Part shown: positions 38,059-46,646 of the stretch, piece after piece
Numbering within the stretch: position 1 is the stretch's first letter
Layout of the letters: each line of letters starts with the position of its first letter
Assembly (NCBI GenBank): GCA_903871605.1
Contig: CAIQHF010000012.1
Location: 1-64,000 of the forward strand
Source: an uncultured Sphingomonadaceae bacterium
GTDB taxonomy: Bacteria; Pseudomonadota; Alphaproteobacteria; Sphingomonadales; Sphingomonadaceae
Length of the DNA stretch: 64,000 bases
Reading direction: 5' to 3'
Notes under the pieces: model-generated
What the model was told of the DNA's origin: nothing
The model's database searches: none
Seen by the model: the letters and a program-made list of their open reading frames with translations, nothing else
Position numbers and translations under genes: made by a program

Positions 38059-38511
38059 TCAGCGGCGCTGGGCGAAGAAGCCCCTGAGCATCGCCGCCGA
38101 TTCGGCCTCGCCGAGCCCCGCATAGACCTCGGGACGGTGGTGACAGGTCGGCTGGCCGAAGACGCGCGCGCCATGCGCGACCGCACCGCCCTTTTCGTCC
38201 GGCGCGGCGTAATAGACGCGGTCGAGCCGGGCATGCGCGATCGCGCCCGCGCACATCGCGCAGGGCTCGAGCGTCACCCACAGATCGCACCCGTCGAGCC
38301 GCCCGGTGCCGAGCACGCCCAGCGCGGCGCGGATCGCTTCCATCTCGGCATGCGCGGTGGGATCGCCGAGCGCGCGCATCCGATTGGCGGCGGTCGCGAT
38401 CGCGGCGCCGTCGCGGGTCACCACCGCGCCGACGGGCACTTCGCCCGCAGCGCCCGCGCGGGCCGCCGCGTCGAGCGCCCAGCGCATCGGCTCTGGAAGG
38501 GGGAAGGGCAT
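38059..38511 (-). CDS. tadA: tRNA-specific adenosine deaminase TadA
   Basis: Converts wobble adenosine 34 to inosine in tRNA-Arg. The 150-residue protein has the deaminase zinc site TAHAEMEAIRA with the catalytic Glu and LEPCAMCAGAIAHARL. YYAAPDEKGGAV and the C-terminal helix fit TadA rather than cytidine deaminase. It is preceded by small membrane-protein genes on the same strand. The 174 bases between it and the CNNM gene hold a short GC-rich palindrome (near 37946-37978) and no gene. Confidence 0.92.
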   Translation of the reverse strand: MPFPLPEPMRWALDAAARAGAAGEVPVGAVVTRDGAAIATAANRMRALGDPTAHAEMEAIRAALGVLGTGRLDGCDLWVTLEPCAMCAGAIAHARLDRVYYAAPDEKGGAVAHGARVFGQPTCHHRPEVYAGLGEAESAAMLRGFFAQRR

Positions 38512-38542
38512 GACCGGCCCCTAGCCCAGCGCCGCGCGGCCG

Positions 38543-38758
38543 TCATGGTCGATTGCCGCGCACCCCGTCGAACAGATGCGGCGAAAGCACCGCGATCAGC
38601 GAGAAGACCATGCCGGGGACATAGCCGAGGCAAGTCAGCACCAGCGAGATCAGGAAGATCAGGCCGATGCCCTCCGCCAGCCATACGCCGAGCGGCGGCA
38701 GCAGGATCGCGCACAGGATCGTGCCGATGCCGGGCTTGGCGACGGGCACCCGGCTCAT
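38543..38758 (-). CDS. Pmp3/YqaE family small membrane protein
   Basis: A 71-residue two-helix membrane protein of the UPF0057 (Pmp3) family, recognised from ILCAILLPPLGVWLAEG and LISLVLTCLGYVPGMV. Homologues influence membrane potential and salt tolerance in yeast and plants; the bacterial role is unclear. Its ATG overlaps the stop of the upstream small gene (ATGA). The N-terminal extension before the first helix (MSRVPVAKPG) is slightly longer than usual. Confidence 0.92.
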   Translation of the reverse strand: MSRVPVAKPGIGTILCAILLPPLGVWLAEGIGLIFLISLVLTCLGYVPGMVFSLIAVLSPHLFDGVRGNRP

Positions 38759-38979
38759 TGCGGCTTCTGAACGTTGACGACCGGCGTCTGGACGACGTGA
38801 TTTTCGACACCGACGCTCACATTGGCGGTCTGCACATCGAAGGCGGGGGCCTGGCCGCCCTTGACCGCGATCGTCGGCAGCGACCCGTCGCGAACCTTGC
38901 TGACATTGATGTAGCCCAGCGAAATCGCCGCGATCGCGACCAGCACGACCACCACCAGCAATATCAGGATGCCGCGCAT
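38755..38979 (-). CDS. Hypothetical single-pass membrane protein
   Basis: A 74-residue protein with one strong N-terminal membrane segment (ILILLVVVVLVAIAAISLGY) and a short soluble tail rich in Val (QTPVVNVQKPQ at the end). It could be a membrane anchor with a periplasmic tail. AGGAA is well placed for the ATG at 38979; the ATG at 38985 abuts it. It is coupled to the Pmp3 gene by ATGA. No family recognised. Confidence 0.75.
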   Translation of the reverse strand: MRGILILLVVVVLVAIAAISLGYINVSKVRDGSLPTIAVKGGQAPAFDVQTANVSVGVENHVVQTPVVNVQKPQ

Positions 38980-39059
38980 GTTCATTTCCTATCCCGTTAT
39001 GTCGCGCATCAACGGTTCGTTGCGGTGGCGGTTGCATTGCCCGTCGCGAATCGGTCGAA

Positions 39060-39338
39060 TCAGGGAAACACCTGGCGAAAGCCGGTGACCGCGACGCTCT
39101 CGAACAGTCCGGCCAGCGCATAGGGATCGGCATCGGCGAAAGCCTGCGCGGCGGGAAGGTCGGCGAAATCGGCGATGATGATCGATCCAGCCGGCGCGCC
39201 CGATTCGCCGAGCATCGGCCCTGCGACCACGATCCGTGCGGCGATCGCCTCGAGATGGACGAGATGATGCGGGCGAGTGTCGGCGCGCAGCGTGCCCGCA
39301 TCGCGGCGATCATGGGCGACAATGGCGAAAAGCGGCAT
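39060..39338 (-). CDS. YciI family protein
   Basis: A 92-residue YciI-like alpha+beta barrel protein: MPLFAIVAHDRRDAGTLRA, then RPHHLVHLEAIAARIVVAGP with the conserved His and GSIIIADFADLPAAQAFADA and DPYALAGLF at the C-terminus. The family is ferredoxin-like and related to muconolactone isomerases; the His/Asp pair (HLVHL, DPY) is typical. The reaction is not established. The start was chosen by GGGAGC upstream; the frame extends into the rpmB complement. Confidence 0.85.
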   Translation of the reverse strand: MPLFAIVAHDRRDAGTLRADTRPHHLVHLEAIAARIVVAGPMLGESGAPAGSIIIADFADLPAAQAFADADPYALAGLFESVAVTGFRQVFP

Positions 39339-39435
39339 GAAACGGCTCCCAAATGCCCGGTCGGCTTGACCGCGCGGCGTCTCTCCCCTAGGGACGCCCC
39401 CTTTCACGGCAACCGAATTTTCAGGATCAGGCATC

Positions 39436-39729
39436 ATGGCGCGCATCTGCGAGCTGACCGGCAAGGGCCGCATGGTCGGCAACAACGTCTCCCACGCCAA
39501 CAACAAGACCAAGCGGACCTTTCTGCCCAACCTGCAGAACGTCACGCTGATCTCGGATGCGCTGGGCTCCTCGGTCAAGCTGCGCGTCTCGACGCACGGC
39601 CTGCGCTCGGTCGAGCATGTCGGCGGTCTCGACAATTGGCTGACCAAGACGTCGGACGCCGATCTCAGCCTCAAGGCGCGTCGCCTCAAGCGCGACATCG
39701 TCAAGAAGCAGGCCGCCACCGCCGCCTGA
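39436..39729 (+). CDS. rpmB: 50S ribosomal protein L28
   Basis: A 97-residue large-subunit protein: [40 protein letters not shown] and [19 protein letters not shown]. It is in the long form typical of alphaproteobacteria. It diverges from the YciI gene and ends before a strong hairpin. Confidence 0.97.
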   Translation: MARICELTGKGRMVGNNVSHANNKTKRTFLPNLQNVTLISDALGSSVKLRVSTHGLRSVEHVGGLDNWLTKTSDADLSLKARRLKRDIVKKQAATAA

Positions 39730-39762
39730 CCTTTGCGGGGCCTCCGGGCGCCAACGATATGC

Positions 39763-39796
39763 AAAGGGCCCGCCGACCTCGGTCGGCGGGCCCTTT
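39763..39796. terminator. Bidirectional terminator hairpin
   Basis: A perfect 15-base-pair stem, AAAGGGCCCGCCGAC / GTCGGCGGGCCCTTT, with a CTCG loop between convergent rpmB and the esterase-like gene. The A and T runs at the stem base work for either strand. Confidence 0.9.
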
Positions 39797-39806
39797 GATG
39801 TGTTGA

Positions 39807-40769
39807 TCAGATTCCGGCGGGCAGTTCGAACGCCATCAGCAGCGTGCGCTCGAGCGCGAAATAATTGTCGTCGGAGGCGATCCACAGGATCGTCCTGCCG
39901 CGCGATTGGGTGATCGCCAGCGCCTCCATATTGTCGACCGTGAGCGGCGGCGCCCATGTCGCGAGCAGGGTGCCGTCAATGTCCTGCTCGGGCCTGATCT
40001 GCGCTGGATCGATGATCGTCAGCGCGGTGGCGAAGCCCGTCGTCACACCGAACCGGCGATGCAACACGACGACGCGGCCGTCGGGAAGCTGCGCGGCATC
40101 GGTGGGCGCGAAGCCGCGACCGGGGCCGCGATAGCCGAACGCGATCGGCGCGGCGCCGTCGACAGGATCGCCCGGGAAGAGCAACGCAACATGGCTGCCG
40201 TCCGTGCGGCGCTTGGTCTCGGCGAAGACGATGAACCGCCCGTCGCGCAACCGCACCATCGCCTCGGCGCCCTCGTTGTTGGGCCAATCCGCCATCGCCG
40301 CCGGCGCGGCATGTCCGTCGGCGGCGGCGAAGCCCTTGGTGTAGCGCCAGATCTGATTGGCCGTCTCGAACCCCGCCCAGACATGGCCGCTTGCCGGATC
40401 GAAGGTCGACGACTCGCTGTCGCGGTCGGCCTTGACGGCGCCATCGCCGGGGCCGTCGGGCAGCTCGCTCATCGCATAATCGGGCTGCGCGCCGGCACCG
40501 ACGAAGCGGATCCGCGTGACCACGCCACCGTCGCTGAGCAGGACGAAACGCCCATCCTCGATGGTCATCGACGAGACGCCGCCGAAGCGCCGATCCGTGC
40601 CGCGCAGCACCCAGCCGCCGAGATAGCGCAGCCGGCCGACCGACGTCCGTCCCGGATCGCGGGGATCGAGCGCGATCGGCGTGGCGGACAGCCCCTGCGG
40701 CGGCTGACGGAAAGCCAGCGGCAGCGGTGCGAGCGCGACCAGCGCGGCGAGAAGGGCGAGACGGTGCAT
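39807..40769 (-). CDS. Esterase-like activity of phytase family protein, exported
   Basis: A 320-residue exported protein with a signal peptide (LALLAALVALAPLPLA) and the beta-propeller pattern of the 'esterase-like activity of phytase' family: FGGVSSMTIEDGRFVLLSDG, AAMADWPNNEGAEAMVRL, FAPTDAAQLPDGRVVVLHRR and DNMEALAITQSRGRTILWI, ending in DDNYFALERTLLMAF. The activity has been little tested in bacteria. The ATG at MHRLALL was chosen because it starts the signal peptide; earlier starts add a 65-residue non-family leader. Confidence 0.88.
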   Translation of the reverse strand: MHRLALLAALVALAPLPLAFRQPPQGLSATPIALDPRDPGRTSVGRLRYLGGWVLRGTDRRFGGVSSMTIEDGRFVLLSDGGVVTRIRFVGAGAQPDYAMSELPDGPGDGAVKADRDSESSTFDPASGHVWAGFETANQIWRYTKGFAAADGHAAPAAMADWPNNEGAEAMVRLRDGRFIVFAETKRRTDGSHVALLFPGDPVDGAAPIAFGYRGPGRGFAPTDAAQLPDGRVVVLHRRFGVTTGFATALTIIDPAQIRPEQDIDGTLLATWAPPLTVDNMEALAITQSRGRTILWIASDDNYFALERTLLMAFELPAGI

Positions 40770-40911
40770 CGCCCTGCTGTAGCCGGGCAGCCGCACCGCC
40801 ACCATCCTGAACCGCAGCGGACACCCCTGTTCACGCCGCCGAAACGCGATCGCGGGCATAGCCGTCCCGGAGATGGTGGCTGCCCGAATCGCAGCTGCAT
40901 GGAGACATATC

Positions 40912-41295
40912 GTGCCGCGTCGCAGCTTATCGATGGCGATCCTGGGCGCGTTCGCCGCCGCCACGATGGCGCTCGCCCCGGCGACGGCGACCGCGCAGGA
41001 TCATGACGGGCCGCGCGGCGGACGCGGCGGCGCGTGGCGCGACCATGGCGGCGGCTATGCGCGCGGCGGCTTCGAAGGCGACGACCGCCGCGGCGATCCG
41101 CGCGGCGAAGCGCGCGACCGGCGCGGCTACGACCGTCACCGCTGCCGCAACGGCGCGGGCGGCACGATCTTGGGGGCGATCGCAGGCGGGCTGCTCGGCA
41201 ATGCGGTCTCGGGCTATGGCGACCGCACTGCGGGTACGATCATCGGCGGTGGTGCGGGCGCGCTCGCGGGCAGCGCGATCGCGCGAGACTGCTGA
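40912..41295 (+). CDS. Glycine-zipper exported protein, GTG start
   Basis: A 127-residue protein with a signal peptide (MAILGAFAAATMALAPATATA), a basic Gly/Arg-rich middle and a C-terminal glycine-zipper of the 2TM/17-kDa-antigen type: GGTILGAIAGGLLGNAVSG and GTIIGGGAGALAGSAIA, ending ARDC. Such proteins associate with the outer membrane. GGAGA six bases before a GTG decides the start; the ATG seven codons later lacks a site. A single Cys ends the protein. Function unknown. Confidence 0.82.
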   Translation: MPRRSLSMAILGAFAAATMALAPATATAQDHDGPRGGRGGAWRDHGGGYARGGFEGDDRRGDPRGEARDRRGYDRHRCRNGAGGTILGAIAGGLLGNAVSGYGDRTAGTIIGGGAGALAGSAIARDC

Positions 41296-41370
41296 GGTTC
41301 ATCTTGGGCCGGCTATCCCCCGGCCACCTCGAGTGGCGTAGCGAGGGCCTCGGGTTGCGTAACGAGGCAG

Positions 41371-41398
41371 GGGCCGGATCCTGTGCGATCCGGCCCCT
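41371..41398. terminator. Hairpin between convergent genes
   Basis: A perfect eleven-base-pair stem GGGGCCGGATC / GATCCGGCCCC with a CTGTGC loop, lying between the glycine-zipper gene and cobT. There is no T-run, so termination is likely but Rho dependence cannot be excluded. Confidence 0.7.
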
Positions 41399-41407
41399 AC
41401 GCAGGCT

Positions 41408-43246
41408 TTAGGCCGCCTCGTCGAACAGATCGGCAAGCTGGCCGACCATCGTGCCACCCAGCTGCTCGGCATCCATGATCGTGACGGCGCGCTGATAATA
41501 GCGCGTGACGTCGTGCCCGATTCCGATCGCGACGAGCTGGACCGGCGATCGTGTCTCGATCCAGCCGATCACCTGGCGCAGATGCTTTTCGAGATAGGAG
41601 CCGCTGTTGACCGACAGCGTCGAATCGTCGACCGGCGCACCATCCGAGATCACCATCAGGATGCGCCGCTCCTCCGATCGCGCGATCAATCGCGAATGCG
41701 CCCACAGCAAGGCCTCGCCGTCGATATTCTCCTTGAGCAGCCCCTCGCGCATCATCAGCCCGAGATTTTTCCGCGCGCGGCGCCAGGGGTCGTCGGCCTG
41801 CTTGTAGATGATGTGGCGCAGGTCGTTGAGCCGTCCCGGCATCGCGGGGCGCCCCGCCGCCAGCCACGCCTCGCGCGACTGCCCGCCCTTCCACGCGCGC
41901 GTGGTGAAGCCGAGTATCTCGGTCTTGACCCCGCAGCGCTCGAGCGTGCGCGCCATGATGTCCGCGCTGATCGCCGCGATCGAGATCGGCCGCCCGCGCA
42001 TCGAGCCCGAATTGTCGATCAGCAGCGTCACCACCGTGTCGCGAAACTCGGTATCGCGCTCGATCTTGTAGCTCAGCGACTGCATCGGATTGACGATCAC
42101 GCGCGCCAGCCGCGCGGCATCCAGCAGGCCTTCATCCTGATCGAAATCCCACGAGCGCGACTGCTGCGCCATCAGCCGGCGCTGAAGCCGGTTGGCGAGC
42201 TTGGTGACAGCGCCCTGCAGATGCGTGAGCTGCTGGTCGAGATAGGCGCGCAGCCGGGTGAGCTCCTCGTCGTCGCACAGCGTCGCGGCTTCGACCACCT
42301 CGTCGAAGCGGCTGGTATAGGCCTGATAGTCGAACTGCCCCGACATGTCGGCCAGCGGCCGGTTGGGCCGCGCGGGCGCCGCGCCCTCCTCACCCTCGTC
42401 GCCGAGGCCCCCCTCCTCGTCGGCCATCGAATCGCGGTCGGCGTCGCCCTCGTCCTGCTCGTCCGATTCGCCCTGCTCGGCCTCGGCGCGGACGTCCATC
42501 TGGTCCTGCGGGCCGGCGCCGTCGCCGTCGCGCTCGTCGTCGCTCTCGCCCTGCGTCTCGTCGTCCTGCCCGTCCTCGGGCTCGTCGCCCTCGTTCGGTT
42601 CCGATTCGGGGGGCAGGTCGGCGGCGACGAGTTCGAGCTCCTGCAGCAGCTTGGTCGCCAGCCGCGCGAAGCTCGATTGGTCGTCGAGCGCGAGGCCGAG
42701 CCCGTCGAGATCGGCACCCGCCTTCTCCTCGATCCAGCCGCGCACCATGTCCAGACCGGCCTTCGCGCGGTCGGGCACCGGCTGCCCGGTCAGCCGCTCG
42801 CGCACCATCAGCCCGATCGCGGTCGACAGCGGCACCTCGTCACGGTTCCGGGCACGCGCGATCGGATCGGAGCGCATCCGCGCCTCGAGCGCGGTGGTCA
42901 GATTGGCCGTGACGCCGTCCATCCCCTTCGACCCCAGCGCCTCGACGCGCGCCTGTTCGATCGCATCGAACACCGCGCGCGCGACCGGCTCGGCAGGCGC
43001 AGAACGGTTGTGCAGCGAGGCATCGTGGAGCCTGAGCCGCAGCGCGAACGCATCGGCGGCGCCGCGCGCCTCGGCGACCTGCTCGGCGGGCAGCGTGCGG
43101 CCGGGCATCGGCACCTTGACGGTCTTGCCGCTCTGCACCGGCTGGTCGGCCGAATAGCCGAGCTCGACCTCGGGCTCGTGCGCGAGCGCGCGCGCCGCGC
43201 CGCCGAGCGCGAGCCGGAAGGCCTCGAGGGGGGTGGTATCAGGCAT
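41408..43246 (-). CDS. cobT: Cobaltochelatase subunit CobT
   Basis: Subunit of the aerobic cobaltochelatase CobNST, which inserts Co2+ into hydrogenobyrinic acid a,c-diamide. The 612-residue protein has an N-terminal chelatase domain, a very acidic central stretch (about residues 210-300, mostly Asp/Glu with Gly/Ser) and a C-terminal von Willebrand A domain with MIDAS motif [13 protein letters not shown] and later [14 protein letters not shown]. CobS is its AAA+ partner, encoded two genes upstream. A toxin-antitoxin pair intervenes; the HepT stop and cobT start overlap as TGATG. Confidence 0.95.
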   Translation of the reverse strand: MPDTTPLEAFRLALGGAARALAHEPEVELGYSADQPVQSGKTVKVPMPGRTLPAEQVAEARGAADAFALRLRLHDASLHNRSAPAEPVARAVFDAIEQARVEALGSKGMDGVTANLTTALEARMRSDPIARARNRDEVPLSTAIGLMVRERLTGQPVPDRAKAGLDMVRGWIEEKAGADLDGLGLALDDQSSFARLATKLLQELELVAADLPPESEPNEGDEPEDGQDDETQGESDDERDGDGAGPQDQMDVRAEAEQGESDEQDEGDADRDSMADEEGGLGDEGEEGAAPARPNRPLADMSGQFDYQAYTSRFDEVVEAATLCDDEELTRLRAYLDQQLTHLQGAVTKLANRLQRRLMAQQSRSWDFDQDEGLLDAARLARVIVNPMQSLSYKIERDTEFRDTVVTLLIDNSGSMRGRPISIAAISADIMARTLERCGVKTEILGFTTRAWKGGQSREAWLAAGRPAMPGRLNDLRHIIYKQADDPWRRARKNLGLMMREGLLKENIDGEALLWAHSRLIARSEERRILMVISDGAPVDDSTLSVNSGSYLEKHLRQVIGWIETRSPVQLVAIGIGHDVTRYYQRAVTIMDAEQLGGTMVGQLADLFDEAA

Positions 43247-43596
43247 CAGTCGCCTTGAAGAGCCAATGCGACCTCGATTTCTGCGGAGAGGCTGGGAACC
43301 TCCATTCGAGCGAGCTCGAAAATGACCGCACGGTCAACGTAGCGATATTCGTGCCGCAATCTGTTGCCGAGCGATCGCATCTGCGCGATCGGAAGGACCG
43401 GACCGATTTTCTCGGCATCGCCGGGCTCGATCTGGATCGCGGCCTCCGTGATTCGTTGCAGCAGCCGTTCCACCGCGAAAATGGTCCGCTCGTTCGCGAT
43501 AAAATCGCTCAGCGTCATTCCTTCGATGAAGCTTTCGATGCGCCGAGCATCTTCCTGAATGTCGTGAAGACGATGGCGCGTGCGCTCAGAAAACAT
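43246..43596 (-). CDS. hepT: HepT-like HEPN ribonuclease toxin (DUF86)
   Basis: A 116-residue DUF86/HEPN protein, the toxin of HepT/MntA modules, which cleaves RNA (tRNA in studied cases). The C-terminal motif reads [16 protein letters not shown]: the His and the Tyr that is AMPylated in the studied system are present, but the position of the Arg in the classical R-x4-H is Gly here, as in the LGNxLRHEY subgroup. It overlaps its antitoxin gene by eleven bases and cobT by one. It lies inside the cob operon. Confidence 0.9.
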   Translation of the reverse strand: MFSERTRHRLHDIQEDARRIESFIEGMTLSDFIANERTIFAVERLLQRITEAAIQIEPGDAEKIGPVLPIAQMRSLGNRLRHEYRYVDRAVIFELARMEVPSLSAEIEVALALQGD

Positions 43597-43879
43597 CGAC
43601 GCGATCTTTGTCTATCGCGGCTTGCAGACGGACACGGTCCACTGGCTCGGGCACGAGATCCACGGGCACGCCAAGCAATGCCGCGACGCGGTCGTCGAGG
43701 GTAAAATAATCCCATCCGAGCCGAAGGTCTCTTCGAAGCTTGATCGCCAAATCCAAATCGGAACCCGGACGCGCTTCGTTCCGGGCCGTCGAGCCGAACA
43801 CCGCGACATGCTCGATCCCCATCGTATAGAGATGATCGCGATGGGCCTGCAGATGCTCGATGGCTTCGGCGCGTGTCAT
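43586..43879 (-). CDS. mntA: MntA-like minimal nucleotidyltransferase antitoxin
   Basis: A 97-residue minimal nucleotidyltransferase. The active site HVAVFGSTARNEARPGSDLD carries GS-x(n)-D-x-D and is followed by LDDRVAALLGVPVDLVPEP with the third carboxylate. The family AMPylates the conserved Tyr of HepT and so silences it. Encoded immediately before hepT, with the antitoxin first. Five bases separate it from cobS upstream, so the pair is read from the cobS transcript unless it has an internal promoter. Confidence 0.92.
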   Translation of the reverse strand: MTRAEAIEHLQAHRDHLYTMGIEHVAVFGSTARNEARPGSDLDLAIKLRRDLRLGWDYFTLDDRVAALLGVPVDLVPEPVDRVRLQAAIDKDRVDVF

Positions 43880-43884
43880 GCCGG

Positions 43885-44889
43885 CTATCCCTTCTTCACC
43901 ACGCTCTCGGGCAGATCCTTGCCGAACACGCGCTGATAATATTCGGCGACCAGCGCGCGCTCCGCTTCGTCACACTTGTTGAGGAAGCTCATCCGGAACG
44001 CCACCCCGACGTCGCCGAAGATCAGCGCGTTCTGCGCCCACGAGATCACCGTGCGCGGGCTCATCACGGTCGAGATGTCGCCCGCCATGAAGCCCTGCCG
44101 GGTGAGATCGGCGACCTTGACCATGCGATCGACCGTCTGCTTGCCCTCGGGCTTGTCATATTCGCCCGACTTGGCGAGCACGATCCGCGCCTCGGTGGCG
44201 GCGGGCAGATAGTTAAGCGTGACGACGATGTTCCAGCGGTCCATCTGGCCCTGGTTGATCTGCTGCGTGCCGTGATAGAGCCCGGTGGTGTCGCCGAGGC
44301 CGACCGTGTTGGCGGTGGCGAACAGCCGGAACCAGGGATTGGCGCGGATCACGCGGTTCTGGTCGAGCAGGGTGAGCTTGCCCTCCGCCTCGAGCACGCG
44401 CTGAATCACGAACATCACGTCGGGACGCCCCGCATCATATTCGTCGAACACCAGCGCGGTCGGCGTCTGCAGCGCCCAGGGCAACAGGCCTTCGCGGAAT
44501 TCGGTGATCTGCTTGCCGTCGCGCAGCACGATCGCGTCGCGCCCGACCAGATCGATGCGGCTGACATGCGCGTCGAGGTTGATCCGGATGCACGGCCAAT
44601 TGAGCCTGGCCGCCACCTGCTCGATGTGGCTCGATTTCCCGGTGCCGTGATAGCCCTGGATCATCACGCGGCGATTATAGGCGAAGCCTGCGCAGACGGC
44701 GATCGTCGTCTCGGCATCGAAGACGTAGGTCGGATCGAGATCGGGGACGCGCTCGTCGGCCTCGGAGAAGGCGGGCACCTCCATGTCCGAATCGATGCCG
44801 AACACGTCGCGCACCTTGATCATCTTGTCGGGCGCGGCGAGCAGCGTATCGGAGCGCGCGTCGGGCTGGATGTTGGGGATGTCGGCCAT
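43885..44889 (-). CDS. cobS: Cobaltochelatase subunit CobS
   Basis: MoxR-class AAA+ ATPase of the CobNST chelatase. The 334-residue protein has Walker [14 protein letters not shown], Walker [15 protein letters not shown], sensor [19 protein letters not shown] and [12 protein letters not shown]. The conserved N-terminus ([19 protein letters not shown]) fits CobS. GAGAAGAG precedes the ATG. It is first of the cobS-mntA-hepT-cobT string; cobN is not in the window. Confidence 0.95.
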   Translation of the reverse strand: MADIPNIQPDARSDTLLAAPDKMIKVRDVFGIDSDMEVPAFSEADERVPDLDPTYVFDAETTIAVCAGFAYNRRVMIQGYHGTGKSSHIEQVAARLNWPCIRINLDAHVSRIDLVGRDAIVLRDGKQITEFREGLLPWALQTPTALVFDEYDAGRPDVMFVIQRVLEAEGKLTLLDQNRVIRANPWFRLFATANTVGLGDTTGLYHGTQQINQGQMDRWNIVVTLNYLPAATEARIVLAKSGEYDKPEGKQTVDRMVKVADLTRQGFMAGDISTVMSPRTVISWAQNALIFGDVGVAFRMSFLNKCDEAERALVAEYYQRVFGKDLPESVVKKG

Positions 44890-44922
44890 CTCTTCTCTTT
44901 CCGTGTCTCTCTGGCGCCGGAC

Positions 44923-45537
44923 TCAGGCGAATGCGGGTGCGGACTTGAGTTGCGTATAAGCCGCGATCACGTCCTGCAAAGCCTTCTCGTGGCCGCGGTC
45001 GCCGCCGTTGCGATCGGGATGGAAGCGCCGGACGAGTTCGGCATAACGCGCGCGCAACGCCCGACGATCCGCATCCGGCCCCAAGCCAAGCGTCCTCAGC
45101 GACGCACGATCGTCGCGCGACAATGGCCGGCCGTCGGCGCGCGGCGCCTGTTCCGCGCGCGCCTCTTCCATCCGCTGGCGGAAGCGCGCGCCGATCGCAT
45201 CGAGCGGATCGCCGAAATCGGCCCATTTGGGTGGACGATCGGCGCCGACATGGCTGAACGCGCGCGTCTCGCGCTCCCAGCCGCCATAGGGCCTCTGCTG
45301 CTCCTCGATCTGCTCGGTGTTCATGCCCGCGAAGAAATTATAGCCCGAATTGAACGCGCGGACATGATCGAGGCACAGCCAGCGCCAAGCCGGCGGCATG
45401 TCGCCGCCACGCGCGCGCGGCCCCGCCGGCGCGCGGAATTCGCCCGCCTGCTCGCAGCCCGGCTCGTCGCAGGTCCGCCCGGTCTCGATCCGACCGTGGA
45501 ACCGCGGCCCCGTCCTTCTGCTTTCACCATCCGCCAA
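44923..45537 (-). CDS. J-domain protein, C-terminal J
   Basis: A 204-residue protein with a C-terminal J-domain (about 145-204) containing the HPD motif in RRFHPDRNGGDRG, which stimulates Hsp70 ATPase. The N-terminal half has RFHGR and a CDEPGCEQAG pair and CLDH, a likely Cys/His metal site, and WLCLDHVRAFNSGYNFFAGM. No ATG exists near the N-terminus; TTG directly after an upstream stop is taken as start, which is uncertain. It is divergent from bolA and usually neighbours cobS in sphingomonads. Confidence 0.82.
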   Translation of the reverse strand: MADGESRRTGPRFHGRIETGRTCDEPGCEQAGEFRAPAGPRARGGDMPPAWRWLCLDHVRAFNSGYNFFAGMNTEQIEEQQRPYGGWERETRAFSHVGADRPPKWADFGDPLDAIGARFRQRMEEARAEQAPRADGRPLSRDDRASLRTLGLGPDADRRALRARYAELVRRFHPDRNGGDRGHEKALQDVIAAYTQLKSAPAFA

Positions 45538-45569
45538 AATTCAACGCCCCGCGTCCGCACGAAACATCC

Positions 45570-45575
45570 TATATA
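45570..45575 (+). promoter_or_regulatory. Candidate -10 box placing the bolA start at its ATG
   Basis: TATATA ends six bases before the bolA ATG within the palindrome CCTATATAGG. That geometry would give a leaderless transcript, but no -35 element at 16-18 bases was found. Confidence 0.35.
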
Positions 45576-45581
45576 GGCGGC

Positions 45582-45869
45582 ATGACCACGACCGCCACCG
45601 GCCCCGTCGCCGCCGAAATCCGCCAGCGCCTCGTCTCGGCACTGTCCCCCACACAGCTCGTCGTCACCGACGACAGCGCGAAGCATCGCGGCCACGCCGG
45701 CCATGATTCGCGCGGCGAGAGCCATTTCACCGTCGAGGTGGAAAGCGCCGCCTTCGTCGGGCTGAACCGGGTGGCACGTCAGCGGTTGGTCAACCGCGCG
45801 CTCGCCGATCTGCTCGCCGAACGCGTCCACGCGCTCGCGATCAGGGCGACGGCGCCCGGCGAGGAGTGA
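45582..45869 (+). CDS. bolA: BolA family protein
   Basis: A 95-residue BolA-like protein; the family partners with monothiol glutaredoxins in iron-sulfur trafficking and shape regulation. The class II-KH fold is visible: AAEIRQRLVSAL, the loop SAKHRGHAGHDSRGESHFTV with a conserved His, then VGLNRVARQRLVNRALADLL. The start is secure. The stop is followed by a GST gene after four bases, with its ribosome site inside the end of bolA, so they are an operon. Confidence 0.94.
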   Translation: MTTTATGPVAAEIRQRLVSALSPTQLVVTDDSAKHRGHAGHDSRGESHFTVEVESAAFVGLNRVARQRLVNRALADLLAERVHALAIRATAPGEE

Positions 45870-45873
45870 ACCA

Positions 45874-46575
45874 ATGACCTATCAGCTCTGGTACTGGCCG
45901 GGCATTCCCGGGCGCGGCGAGTTCGTCCGGCTCGCGCTCGAGGCGGGCGGCATCGCCTATGCCGACAAGGCGCGCGAAGACGGCGCCGAGGCGCTGATCA
46001 AGGACATGGCCGAGCGTCGCCCCGAACCGTTCGCGCCGCCCTATCTGGTCGCGGGCAAGACGGTGATCGCGCAGGTCGCCAACATCCTGCTGTTCCTCGG
46101 CAAGGCGCATGGGCTCGCGCCCAAGGGCCCCAGGCGGCTGTTCGTCCACGAAGTGCAGCTGACCGTCGCAGACATGATCGCCGAGGCGCACGATACCCAC
46201 CACCCCGTCGCGGCGATGGACTATTATGAGGATCAGAAGCCCGAGGCACTGCGCAAGGCGGCCGCCTTCCGCGCCGCGCGCATCCCCAAATATTGCGGCT
46301 GGTTCGAACGCATGCTCGAGCGCTCGAGGGGCGACTGGATCGCCGGCAAGCGGTGGAGCTATGCCGATCTGTCGCTGTTCCAGCTGGTCGAAGGGCTGCG
46401 CTATGCCTTCCCGCAGCGGATGGCAGCGGTGGCGGGCGACTATCCCCGACTGTTCGCGCTGCGCGACGCGGTTGCGGCGCTGCCCGAACTGCAGGCGTAT
46501 TTCGCCTCGGATCGCCGGTTGCCGTTCAACGAGCAAGGCATCTTCCGCCACTATCCCGAGCTCGACGGGGCCTGA
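45874..46575 (+). CDS. Glutathione S-transferase family protein
   Basis: A 233-residue GST. The thioredoxin-like domain starts [20 protein letters not shown], with active-site candidate Tyr/Pro residues in YWPGIPGRG, then [20 protein letters not shown] with cis-Pro, and a helical domain. It is not from the same group as the GST at 9.0 kb. GAGGAG precedes the ATG. Substrate unknown. Confidence 0.9.
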   Translation: MTYQLWYWPGIPGRGEFVRLALEAGGIAYADKAREDGAEALIKDMAERRPEPFAPPYLVAGKTVIAQVANILLFLGKAHGLAPKGPRRLFVHEVQLTVADMIAEAHDTHHPVAAMDYYEDQKPEALRKAAAFRAARIPKYCGWFERMLERSRGDWIAGKRWSYADLSLFQLVEGLRYAFPQRMAAVAGDYPRLFALRDAVAALPELQAYFASDRRLPFNEQGIFRHYPELDGA

Positions 46576-46646
46576 CACCCCGTCGTCCGCGGAATCGCGC
46601 CGCCTTCCTTGCCCCCGCGTCGCGCCGGGGCTATCTGCGCGGCGCG

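Noticed and set aside
44890-44922. Cobalamin riboswitch before cobS
   Set aside because: Only 33 bases lie between cobS and the J-domain gene, too few for a riboswitch.
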